Source of the DNA: Pseudomonas japonica | Lineage (GTDB): Bacteria; Pseudomonadota; Gammaproteobacteria; Pseudomonadales; Pseudomonadaceae | Direction of reading: 5' to 3' | Assembly: GCF_013522925.1 (NCBI RefSeq) | Contig: NZ_JAAMQU010000012.1 | Span: forward strand, 1-64,000 | DNA length: 64,000 nucleotides | In this document: positions 56,990 through 64,000 of the stretch, one piece after another | Layout of the letters: every line of letters begins with the position of its first letter | Numbering within the stretch: the first letter of the stretch is position 1 | Program-made: the position numbers and the translations under genes | The notes under the pieces: model-generated | What the model saw: only the letters and a program-made list of their open reading frames with translations | The model's database searches: none | Told to the model about the DNA's origin: nothing

Positions 56990-58765
56990 ATGATGCGCAG
57001 CCACTATTGCGGCCAATTGAACGAGAGCCTGGACGGCCAGGAAATCACCCTTTGCGGCTGGGTCCACCGCCGTCGTGACCATGGCGGGGTAATCTTCCTG
57101 GACATCCGCGACCGTGAAGGCATGGCCCAGGTGGTCTTCGACCCTGATCGCGCCGAGTCCTTCGCCGCTGCCGACCGCGTACGCAGCGAATACGTGGTGC
57201 GTATTTCCGGCAAGGTGCGCCTTCGCCCGGCGGGCGCGGTAAACCCGAACATGGCCTCCGGCGCCATCGAAGTGCTGGGCTACGAGCTCGAAGTGCTCAA
57301 CGAAGCCGAAACCCCGCCGTTCCCGCTGAACGAATACTCCGACGTGGGCGAAGAAACCCGTCTGCGTTACCGTTTCATCGACCTGCGTCGCCCGGAAATG
57401 GCCGACAAACTGCGCCTGCGTTCGCGCATTACCAGCAGCATCCGTCGCTACCTCGACGAAAACGGCTTCCTGGATGTCGAAACCCCGATCCTCACGCGCG
57501 CCACGCCGGAAGGCGCCCGCGACTACCTGGTACCAAGCCGCACCCACCCCGGCAGCTTCTTCGCCCTGCCGCAGTCGCCCCAGCTGTTCAAGCAGCTGCT
57601 GATGGTCGCCGGGTTCGACCGCTACTACCAGATCGCCAAGTGCTTCCGCGACGAAGACCTGCGTGCCGACCGTCAGCCTGAATTCACCCAGATCGACATC
57701 GAGACCAGCTTCCTCGACGAAAGCGAGATCATGGGCCTCACCGAAGGCATGATCCGCAAGCTGTTCAAGGAAGTGCTGGACCTGGAATTCGGTGAATTCC
57801 CGCACATGACGTTCGAAGAAGCCATGCGCCGCTACGGTTCGGACAAGCCAGACCTGCGCAACCCGCTGGAACTGGTTGACGTTGCCGACCAGCTCAAGGA
57901 CGTGGAATTCAAGGTATTCAGCGGCCCGGCCAACGATCCGAAATGCCGCGTTGCCGCCCTGCGCGTGCCAGGTGGCGCGAACATGCCGCGCAAGCAGATC
58001 GACGATTACACTAAGTTCGTAGGCATCTACGGTGCCAAGGGCCTGGCGTACATCAAGGTCAACGAGCGCGCCAAGGGCGTGGAAGGCCTGCAATCGCCTA
58101 TCGTGAAGAACATCCCTGAGGCCAACCTCAACGTGATCCTGGATCGCGTAGGCGCGGTGGACGGCGACATCGTCTTCTTCGGCGCAGACAAGGCGAAGAT
58201 CGTCAGCGAAGCCTTGGGCGCGCTGCGTATCAAGCTCGGTCACGATCTCAGCCTGCTTACCTGCGAGTGGGCGCCGATGTGGGTAGTGGACTTCCCGATG
58301 TTCGAAGAGAACGACGACGGCAGCTTCAGTGCCTTGCACCACCCGTTCACCGCACCCAAGTGCACCCCCGCAGAGCTGGAAGCCAACCCGGCTGGCGCGC
58401 TGTCCCGTGCGTACGACATGGTGCTCAACGGCACCGAGCTCGGTGGTGGTTCGATCCGTATCCACCGCAAGGAAATGCAACAGGCGGTGTTCCGCCTGCT
58501 CGGCATCCAGGCGGAGGAACAGGAAGAGAAGTTCGGCTTCCTGCTCGACGCGCTCAAGTTCGGCGCTCCACCCCATGGCGGCCTGGCCTTCGGCCTCGAT
58601 CGCCTGGTGATGCTGATGACCGGCGCGCAGTCGATCCGTGAAGTCATTGCGTTCCCGAAAACCCAAAGCGCCGCGGACGTCATGACCCAGGCACCAGGGG
58701 CAGTGGACGCCAAGGCGCTGCGCGAGCTGCATATTCGCCTGCGCGAACAACCCAAGGCCGAATAA
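56990..58765 (+). CDS. aspS: Aspartyl-tRNA synthetase
   Basis: AspS charges tRNA-Asp and, in Pseudomonas, also mischarges tRNA-Asn for amidation by GatCAB (known for P. aeruginosa). The 591-residue protein has an N-terminal OB domain (GWVHRRRDHGGVIFLDIRD in pieces), class II motifs 1-3 (ETPILTRATPEGARDYL, FRDEDLRADRQPEFTQIDIE, GGLAFGLDRLVMLM), and the GAD insertion domain at about 290-420. Start ATG 56990 (MMRSHYCG). It is followed by a hairpin (58800-58836) and yebC. Confidence 0.97.
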   Translation: MMRSHYCGQLNESLDGQEITLCGWVHRRRDHGGVIFLDIRDREGMAQVVFDPDRAESFAAADRVRSEYVVRISGKVRLRPAGAVNPNMASGAIEVLGYELEVLNEAETPPFPLNEYSDVGEETRLRYRFIDLRRPEMADKLRLRSRITSSIRRYLDENGFLDVETPILTRATPEGARDYLVPSRTHPGSFFALPQSPQLFKQLLMVAGFDRYYQIAKCFRDEDLRADRQPEFTQIDIETSFLDESEIMGLTEGMIRKLFKEVLDLEFGEFPHMTFEEAMRRYGSDKPDLRNPLELVDVADQLKDVEFKVFSGPANDPKCRVAALRVPGGANMPRKQIDDYTKFVGIYGAKGLAYIKVNERAKGVEGLQSPIVKNIPEANLNVILDRVGAVDGDIVFFGADKAKIVSEALGALRIKLGHDLSLLTCEWAPMWVVDFPMFEENDDGSFSALHHPFTAPKCTPAELEANPAGALSRAYDMVLNGTELGGGSIRIHRKEMQQAVFRLLGIQAEEQEEKFGFLLDALKFGAPPHGGLAFGLDRLVMLMTGAQSIREVIAFPKTQSAADVMTQAPGAVDAKALRELHIRLREQPKAE

Positions 58766-58799
58766 ACGGGCGCGCCCCGCGCAGCCCGGCAATTCCCCG

Positions 58800-58836
58800 C
58801 GCCCCCGCCGCGTTTCACGCGCGGGGGCGGTTTGTT
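58800..58836 (+). terminator. Hairpin between aspS and yebC
   Basis: CGCCCCCG (58800-58807) pairs with CGGGGGCG (58822-58829), with inner CGCG/CGCG pairing. It is followed by GTTTGTT, a short T-rich tail. A weak terminator or attenuator within the aspS-yebC-ruvC run. Confidence 0.55.
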
Positions 58837-58858
58837 ATGAAAACGTTTCGGAGTCTGT

Positions 58859-59605
58859 ATGGCCGGTCATTCCAAGTGGGCGAATATCAAGCACCGCAAA
58901 GAACGCCAGGATGCCAAAAGGGGCAAGATCTTCACCAAGTGGATTCGCGAACTGACGGTCGCGGCCAAGCAGGGTGGGGGTGATCCCGGTTCCAACCCGC
59001 GCCTGCGCCTGGCGCTGGACAAGGCCCTGGGCGCCAACATGAGCCGCGATATCATCGATCGCGCAATTGCTCGCGGCGTGGGCTCTACCGAGGGCGAGAA
59101 CGTCGAGGAGCTGGGTTACGAAGGCTACGGCCCGGGTGGGGTTGCCATCATGGTCGAGGCCATGACCGATAACCGTAACCGTACGGCGGCCGCGGTGCGC
59201 CATGCCTTCAGTAAATGCGGCGGCAACCTGGGTACCGATGGCTCGGTAGCGTACCTGTTCGAGCGCAAGGGCCACCTCAGCTTTGCCAGCGGCGTGGATG
59301 AAGACGCCCTGACCGAAGCGGCCATCGAGGCCGAAGCCGACGATGTAGTCAGCCATGAAGATGGTTCGGTGGACGTGTTCACCTCGTTCGCCAGTTTCTA
59401 CGGCGTACGCACGGCGCTGGAAGCCCAGGGTTTCAAGGCGGTCGACGCCGAGATCATTCTGGAACCCAGTACCCAGGTCGACCTGGACCGTGAGGGCGCC
59501 GAAAAGGTATTGAAACTGATCGATATGCTCGAGGACCTGGACGACGTGCAGAACGTTTATTCCAACGCGGCCATCGCCGATGACGTCATGGAACAACTCG
59601 GTTGA
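58859..59605 (+). CDS. yebC: YebC/PmpR-family DNA-binding regulator
   Basis: A 248-residue YebC-family protein. It begins MAGHSKWANIKHRKERQDAK, the conserved start, and continues with FTKWIRELTVAAKQGGGDP and RLRLALDKALGANMSRDIIDRAIARG in pieces, EGYGPGGVAIMVEAMTDNRNRT. Members bind DNA or act at ribosomes; P. aeruginosa PmpR represses quorum-sensing genes. Its stop overlaps the TTG start of ruvC. The yebC-ruvCAB linkage is conserved in many bacteria. Start ATG 58859 follows GGAG. Confidence 0.96.
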   Translation: MAGHSKWANIKHRKERQDAKRGKIFTKWIRELTVAAKQGGGDPGSNPRLRLALDKALGANMSRDIIDRAIARGVGSTEGENVEELGYEGYGPGGVAIMVEAMTDNRNRTAAAVRHAFSKCGGNLGTDGSVAYLFERKGHLSFASGVDEDALTEAAIEAEADDVVSHEDGSVDVFTSFASFYGVRTALEAQGFKAVDAEIILEPSTQVDLDREGAEKVLKLIDMLEDLDDVQNVYSNAAIADDVMEQLG

Positions 59606-60132
59606 GCCTTATTCTCGGGATTGACCCTGGTTCGCGCATTACAGGCTATGGCGTGGTGCTTGACCGTGGCCTGGGGCGAGGGTGCGAATACATCGCCTCC
59701 GGCTGTATCCGCACCGGTAGCGGCGAGCTGCACGAACGCCTGCAAGTGGTCTATCGCAGCGTGCGCGAAGTGATTGCCGCCCATGGCCCTGTAACCATGG
59801 GCATCGAGCGGGTGTTCATGGCCCGTAATGCCGACTCTGCCCTGAAACTGGGGCAGGCGCGGGGCGCGGCGATCGTTGCGGCGGCGGAAGAGGGCCTGGA
59901 AATCGCCGAGTACTCGGCCACTCAGGTCAAGCAGGCAATCACCGGTACGGGCGCCGCGAGCAAGGAGCAGGTGCAGTTGATGGTCATGCACCTGCTCAAG
60001 CTCACCACCAAACCGCAGATCGATGCGTCCGATGCCTTGGCGATCGCGCTCTGTCACGCTCACACGCGTTCCAGCCTGGTTCCGCATGGCTTGAGTACGG
60101 CCCGTAGCCGCGGTGGTCGCCTACGGCTTTGA
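59602..60132 (+). CDS. ruvC: Holliday junction resolvase RuvC
   Basis: RuvC resolves Holliday junctions by paired nicks. The 176-residue protein has the first catalytic Asp8 in ILGIDPGSRITGYG, Glu in GIERVFMARN, and the acidic residues in DASDALAIALCHAH near the C-terminus. The start is TTG 59602, overlapping the yebC TGA stop, which suggests translational coupling and low yield; no better ATG is available near the conserved N-terminus. ruvA begins 116 bases later. Confidence 0.95.
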   Translation: MSLILGIDPGSRITGYGVVLDRGLGRGCEYIASGCIRTGSGELHERLQVVYRSVREVIAAHGPVTMGIERVFMARNADSALKLGQARGAAIVAAAEEGLEIAEYSATQVKQAITGTGAASKEQVQLMVMHLLKLTTKPQIDASDALAIALCHAHTRSSLVPHGLSTARSRGGRLRL

Positions 60133-60248
60133 CCGCATCATCCCTTACAACATTTTTATTTGCCGACGCTGCTCATGCTGCGATCATGCGCACTGGCTCG
60201 TGAAGGGCCCCGGTTCCCCCATGGGTGTCGGCATTTCAGGACTTTTAC

Positions 60249-60860
60249 GTGATCGGACGCTTGCGCGGCACCTTGGCGGAAAAACAACCGCCTCACCTGA
60301 TTCTCGATGTGAATGGGCTTGGCTACGAGCTGGAAGTGCCCATGACCACGCTTTATCGCCTGCCGCCGGTGGGCCAGCCGCTTACCCTGCATACGCATCT
60401 GGTAGTGCGTGAGGATGCACAGCTGCTGTACGGCTTCTACGAGCGCCGCGAGCGTGAGCTGTTCCGCGAGCTCATCCGGCTCAACGGGGTAGGCCCCAAG
60501 CTGGCCCTGGCCTTGATGTCCAGCCTGGAGGTGGATGAACTGGTGCGCTGCGTGCAGGCGCAGGACACCAGTGCGCTGGTGAAGGTGCCGGGTGTGGGCA
60601 AGAAGACCGCCGAACGCCTGCTGGTCGAACTCAAGGACCGCTTCAAGGCCTGGCAAACCTCGCCGGCGATGTTCGAACTGGTGCCCGACGACGGCGTAAT
60701 GCCGCGCGCGCCGGTGGCCACCGCCGAAACCGACGCGGTGAGCGCGCTCGTTTCACTGGGCTACAAACCGCAGGAAGCCAGCAAGGCTGTGTCTGCCGTG
60801 AATGAAAAGGGCCTGTCGAGCGAGGACCTTATCCGCCGGGCGCTCAAGGGGATGATCTGA
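60249..60860 (+). CDS. ruvA: Holliday junction branch migration protein RuvA
   Basis: RuvA holds the Holliday junction and loads RuvB. The 203-residue protein has an N-terminal OB domain (VIGRLRGTLAEKQPPHLILDVNGLGYE in pieces), tandem helix-hairpin-helix domains (RLNGVGPKLALALM; VPGVGKKTAERLLVEL), and a flexible link to domain III (SALVSLGYKPQEASKAV). I use GTG 60249, which starts the conserved IGRLRG and follows CAGGA seven bases upstream; GTG 60225 would extend it by eight residues. One base separates its stop from ruvB. Confidence 0.94.
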   Translation: MIGRLRGTLAEKQPPHLILDVNGLGYELEVPMTTLYRLPPVGQPLTLHTHLVVREDAQLLYGFYERRERELFRELIRLNGVGPKLALALMSSLEVDELVRCVQAQDTSALVKVPGVGKKTAERLLVELKDRFKAWQTSPAMFELVPDDGVMPRAPVATAETDAVSALVSLGYKPQEASKAVSAVNEKGLSSEDLIRRALKGMI

Positions 60861-60861
60861 C

Positions 60862-61899
60862 GTGATCGAAGCCGACCGCCTCATATCCGCCGCCGGGCGA
60901 GACCGCGAAGATCAACAGGACCGCGCCATCCGGCCGCTCAAGCTGGCCGAGTACATTGGCCAGCCCGTGGTGCGCGAGCAGATGGAGCTGTTCATCCAGG
61001 CGGCTCGCGGGCGCTCCGAGTCCCTCGACCACACCCTGATCTTCGGGCCGCCCGGGCTGGGCAAGACCACCCTGGCCAATATCATCGCCGAGGAAATGGG
61101 CGTCTCGATCAAGAGCACCTCCGGGCCGGTGTTGGAACGCCCGGGTGACCTGGCTGCGATGCTCACCAACCTCGAGCCTCACGACGTCCTGTTCATTGAC
61201 GAAATCCATCGGTTATCGCCCATTGTCGAGGAAGTGCTCTATCCGGCCATGGAAGACTTCCAGCTGGACATCATGATCGGCGAAGGGCCTGCCGCCCGTT
61301 CCATCAAGCTGGACCTGCCGCCGTTTACCCTGGTGGGCGCAACCACTCGCGCCGGCATGCTCACCAACCCGTTGCGCGATCGCTTTGGCATCGTGCAGCG
61401 GCTGGAGTTTTACAGCGACGCAGACCTGGCCACCATCGTTGCCCGCTCCGGGCGCATTCTTGGCCTGGCCATCGACGCTGAAGGTGCCTACGAGATCGCT
61501 CGCCGGGCCCGGGGAACGCCGCGTATCGCCAACCGCCTGCTGCGGCGCGTACGCGACTATGCCCAGGTGCGTGGCAAGGGCGACATCACCAAGCCCGTGG
61601 CAGACCTGGCGCTCAACCTGCTGGATGTGGACGAGCGTGGCTTCGATCACCAGGACCGCCGATTGCTGCTCACCATGATCGAGAAGTTCGATGGTGGCCC
61701 CGTTGGCGTGGATAACCTGGCCGCGGCGATCAGCGAGGAACGGCACACCATCGAGGACGTGCTGGAGCCTTACCTCATTCAGCAGGGCTACATCATGCGC
61801 ACACCGCGGGGGAGGGTGGTCACACGGCACGCCTACCTGCATTTCGGGCTTAACCGCCCCGAACGCTTCGAGCCAGGGCCCTCCGAGGAGTTGCAATGA
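60862..61899 (+). CDS. ruvB: Holliday junction ATP-dependent helicase RuvB
   Basis: RuvB is the AAA+ motor that drives branch migration with RuvA. The 345-residue protein has Walker A GPPGLGKTTLAN, Walker B FIDEIHRL, sensor 1 in LVGATTRAGML, and a C-terminal winged-helix domain ending RHAYLHFGL. GTG 60862 follows the AAGGGG site located at the end of ruvA. Likely cotranscribed with ruvC and ruvA. Length matches Pseudomonas RuvB. Confidence 0.97.
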   Translation: MIEADRLISAAGRDREDQQDRAIRPLKLAEYIGQPVVREQMELFIQAARGRSESLDHTLIFGPPGLGKTTLANIIAEEMGVSIKSTSGPVLERPGDLAAMLTNLEPHDVLFIDEIHRLSPIVEEVLYPAMEDFQLDIMIGEGPAARSIKLDLPPFTLVGATTRAGMLTNPLRDRFGIVQRLEFYSDADLATIVARSGRILGLAIDAEGAYEIARRARGTPRIANRLLRRVRDYAQVRGKGDITKPVADLALNLLDVDERGFDHQDRRLLLTMIEKFDGGPVGVDNLAAAISEERHTIEDVLEPYLIQQGYIMRTPRGRVVTRHAYLHFGLNRPERFEPGPSEELQ

Positions 61900-62039
61900 A
61901 AGGGTGCGTGCGGGCTGATCGAATGCGCGTTTCGATGGTCATAGTCGCTGTTGTGACGGTTGGGTCGTCGAGAGCCTCCAAGTCATTGAAAAAACAATTG
62001 CTCGGCCGGATTGGCAACCCAGGGAGTTCGCACTAGAGT

Positions 62040-62507
62040 ATGCGCGCGCAAAACGGGCTTGCGCCGTTCGTTCATCGTTGTCGCGTGTACTACGAAGACA
62101 CCGATGCCGGCGGCATCGTTTACTACGTCAATTACCTCAAGTTCATGGAACGGGCACGCACCGAGCGTCTGCGCGAGCTGGGCTATGTCCAGTCCGTGCT
62201 CGCGGCGGAAAACCTCCTGTTCGTCGTTCATTCCAGCGAGGCGCGCTATCACGTGCCGGCGCGGCTGGACGACGAACTGCTGGTGAGCGTCGAGGTAAGC
62301 GAGTTGAACCGCGTCAGCCTGCGGTTTGTCCAGCAGGTACGGCGAGCATCGGATCACCGGCTGTTATGCGAGGGCCAGTTCCTGGTGGCTTGCGTGCGTG
62401 CCGACAATTTCAAACCCCGAGCCATTCCACCCGCCATGCATGCGGCATTTGCCGCCGATGATGGCTTGGGTACAACTAAAGAGCAGGAGAACCAGCGTGG
62501 AAGCTAA
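62040..62507 (+). CDS. ybgC: YbgC acyl-CoA thioesterase
   Basis: YbgC is a hotdog-fold thioesterase of the tol-pal cluster. The 155-residue protein has the active-site signature VYYEDTDAGGIVYYVNYLKFMERAR in pieces, with the catalytic Asp in EDTDAGG, and a C-terminal RADNFKPRAIPPAMHAAF. It is thought to act on phospholipid-derived or short-chain acyl-CoA and to associate with ACP. It overlaps tolQ by 11 bases. Start ATG 62040 has a weak ribosome site; the 140-base gap before it holds no clear feature. Confidence 0.93.
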   Translation: MRAQNGLAPFVHRCRVYYEDTDAGGIVYYVNYLKFMERARTERLRELGYVQSVLAAENLLFVVHSSEARYHVPARLDDELLVSVEVSELNRVSLRFVQQVRRASDHRLLCEGQFLVACVRADNFKPRAIPPAMHAAFAADDGLGTTKEQENQRGS

Positions 62508-63192
62508 CGCCGTCGACCATACCTCCATGTGGAGCCTGGTCAGTAACGCCAGTATCGTGGTGCAGCTGGTGATGCTGATCCTGGTGGCCGCCTCGGTCAC
62601 CTCGTGGGTCATCATCTTTCAGCGCAGCAACCTGATTCGCGCGGGCCGTCGTGCCCTCGATTCCTTCGAAGAGCGCTTCTGGTCTGGGATCGACCTGTCC
62701 AAGCTGTATCGGCAGGCCGGCAGCAACCCTGATCCGGATTCGGGTGTGGAGCAGGTCTTCCGCGCCGGCTTCAAGGAGTTCTCCCGCCTGCGCCAGCAGC
62801 CAGGGGTAGACCCGGATGCGGTCATGGAAGGCGTGGGCCGTGCCATGCGCGTGGCCATCTCCCGCGAGGAAGAAAAGCTCGAGCAAACGCTTCCGTTCCT
62901 GGCGACCGTAGGTTCCACCAGCCCGTACATCGGCCTGTTCGGTACCGTATGGGGGATCATGAACTCCTTCCGCGGCCTGGCGGCCGTGCAACAAGCCACC
63001 CTCGCCACCGTGGCGCCGGGTATCGCCGAGGCGCTGATTGCCACTGCCATCGGCCTGTTCGCGGCCATTCCAGCGGTGATCGCCTACAACCGCTTCGCCG
63101 CGCGCAGCGAAACCCTGATCAGCCGTTACTACACCTTCGCCGACGAGTTCCAGGCGATCCTGCACCGCAAAGTGCACACCAGCGAAGAGTAA
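62497..63192 (+). CDS. tolQ: Tol-Pal system protein TolQ
   Basis: TolQ forms the proton-driven inner-membrane motor with TolR that energises TolA. The 231-residue protein of the MotA/ExbB family has three membrane segments: near SIVVQLVMLILVAASVTSWVI at residues 16-36, then a long cytoplasmic loop, and two helices near TVGSTSPYIGLFGTVWGIMNSF and IAEALIATAIGLFAAIPAVIAYN. The GTG start at 62497 follows AGGAG and encodes the conserved short N-terminus (MEANAVDHTSMW); the long reading from 62326 is inside ybgC. tolR follows after 13 bases. Confidence 0.95.
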   Translation: MEANAVDHTSMWSLVSNASIVVQLVMLILVAASVTSWVIIFQRSNLIRAGRRALDSFEERFWSGIDLSKLYRQAGSNPDPDSGVEQVFRAGFKEFSRLRQQPGVDPDAVMEGVGRAMRVAISREEEKLEQTLPFLATVGSTSPYIGLFGTVWGIMNSFRGLAAVQQATLATVAPGIAEALIATAIGLFAAIPAVIAYNRFAARSETLISRYYTFADEFQAILHRKVHTSEE

Positions 63193-63205
63193 GCAGGTAC
63201 TTCCA

Positions 63206-63658
63206 ATGGCTCGAGTTCGGCAAAAACGCAAGCCGGTGGCCGAGATGAACGTAGTGCCCTACATCGACGTGATGTTGGTACTGCTGGTCATCTTCATGGT
63301 CACCGCACCCATGCTCAATCAGGGCGTGAAAGTGGACTTGCCCAAGGTGTCCAGCGAGGCCTTGCCGCAAGACAACAACACCCAGGTGCTGACCATTTCC
63401 ATCAAGGCCGACAAAACCTACTACTGGAACCTGGGCAGCGAAGTCGATACCGACAAGCAGCAGGCACGCGCCAGTACCTTGCCGCAAATGACCCAGGCGG
63501 TAACGGCGATCATCAATCAGGGCAACGAAAACGGCAAAAAGACCCAGGTGTTCATCCGCGGCGACAAGGCCGTCGACTACGGCGCCGTGATGGGTGCCAT
63601 GGGTGGCCTGCAGAAAGCTGGCGTGGGTAATGTCGGCTTGATCACCGAGGCCCCGTGA
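63206..63658 (+). CDS. tolR: Tol-Pal system protein TolR
   Basis: TolR is the ExbD-type partner of TolQ. The 150-residue protein starts with a short cytoplasmic segment, one membrane helix at about residues 17-36 (PYIDVMLVLLVIFMVTAPML) carrying the proton-path Asp in YIDVML, and a periplasmic domain ending VGNVGLITEAP. Its stop codon overlaps tolA by one base. Start ATG 63206. Confidence 0.96.
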   Translation: MARVRQKRKPVAEMNVVPYIDVMLVLLVIFMVTAPMLNQGVKVDLPKVSSEALPQDNNTQVLTISIKADKTYYWNLGSEVDTDKQQARASTLPQMTQAVTAIINQGNENGKKTQVFIRGDKAVDYGAVMGAMGGLQKAGVGNVGLITEAP

Positions 63659-64000
63659 TGCGACATCGAGAGCCTTCCGCCTCGGAAAACTACTTCTGGC
63701 CCAGTGTGTGGGCCGTCGCGTTGCATGTGCTCATCTTCGGCATGCTGTTCGCAAGCTTTGCCATGACGCCGGAGCTTCCGCCCGCCAAGCCTATCGTTCA
63801 GGCCACGCTTTACCAGCTCAAGTCCAAGAGCCAGGCCACCACGCAGACCAACCAGAAGCTCGCTGGCGAGGCGAAAAAATCCGCCGCGCGCCAAACGGAA
63901 GTCGAGCAGATGGAAACCAAAAAGGTCGAGCAGGAGGAAATAAAGGCGGCGGAACAAAAGAAAGCCGAGGCCGCTCAAAAGGCCGAGGCTGCCGCCAAGG
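63658..64000 (+). CDS. tolA: TolA, envelope protein (3' end outside window)
   Basis: The 5' 114 codons of TolA, which links the TolQR motor to Pal and the outer membrane. A cytoplasmic N-terminus is followed by a membrane helix (WPSVWAVALHVLIFGMLFASFAM in pieces) and a Lys/Glu/Ala-rich coiled helix that begins about residue 57 and continues off the edge. ATG 63658 shares a base with the tolR stop. The C-terminal Pal-binding domain is not in the window. tolB and pal are expected next. Confidence 0.95.
   Translation, partial: MRHREPSASENYFWPSVWAVALHVLIFGMLFASFAMTPELPPAKPIVQATLYQLKSKSQATTQTNQKLAGEAKKSAARQTEVEQMETKKVEQEEIKAAEQKKAEAAQKAEAAAK

Noticed and set aside
56720..58792. A 690-codon open frame on the minus strand across aspS.
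   Set aside because: The low-complexity Val/His/Gln-rich translation lacks any domain, and the + strand encodes complete AspS and FmdB.

Overview
This 64 kb window reads as chromosome of a Pseudomonas, most like the P. putida group. The basis is GC-rich coding, near-continuous core genes whose proteins I recognise as Pseudomonas-type (LpxA with the Met169 ruler residue, DnaE, RpoS, ErdR, FinR/Fpr, AspS, TolQRA), and a gene order that from memory matches two separate P. putida chromosome segments. I see no prophage, insertion sequence, integron, CRISPR array or restriction island. Almost all sequence is accounted for by housekeeping genes.

Layout, left to right. Positions 1-17223 hold an envelope and central-metabolism run on the + strand: the 3' end of bamA, then skp, lpxD, fabZ, lpxA, lpxB, rnhB, dnaE, accA, tilS, pyrG, kdsA, eno, ftsB and ispD. 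This links outer-membrane protein assembly, lipid A and Kdo synthesis, fatty-acid supply, replication and isoprenoid synthesis. Positions 17220-20215 hold formaldehyde detoxification (adhC, fghA) with a divergent LysR regulator. Positions 20289-25442 hold ispF, truD, surE, pcm, nlpD and rpoS, the conserved stationary-phase and stress cluster. Between rpoS and fdxA lies the small RNA RsmZ with an upstream GacA-type box. Next come fdxA, mutS, cinA, recA (with a LexA box) and recX, then a LOG-family protein, a PA3611-like secreted protein, a DTW-domain RNA modification enzyme, an EamA transporter, the response regulator ErdR, dgkA, and the divergent finR/fpr pair.

A probable synteny junction relative to P. 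putida KT2440 (from memory) lies just after fpr, at about 37.95 kb. Beyond it come trmO, a DUF1456 gene, a GNAT acetyltransferase, rimO, the potassium transporter kup, and a virJ-like hydrolase overlapping mprF. Two identical initiator tRNA-fMet units follow, each with its own promoter and terminator. Then come dinB, an unrecognised lipoprotein, proS, an OprD-family porin, a 746-base stretch without a clear gene, a HIT protein, slyX, a membrane-anchored cold-shock protein, dps, a ribbon-helix-helix protein, a FmdB-type zinc ribbon, aspS, yebC, ruvC-ruvA-ruvB, ybgC, tolQ, tolR and the 5' part of tolA, which runs off the window.

I did not find a convincing undescribed system. The observations most worth a second look are the mprF/virJ aminoacyl-lipid pair, the RsmZ locus, the duplicated initiator tRNA units, a possible 33-residue membrane peptide upstream of the HIT gene, a terminator-like hairpin abutting the ispF start codon, and the membrane-tethered cold-shock domain. 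All calls come from reading the sequence; no database search was run.
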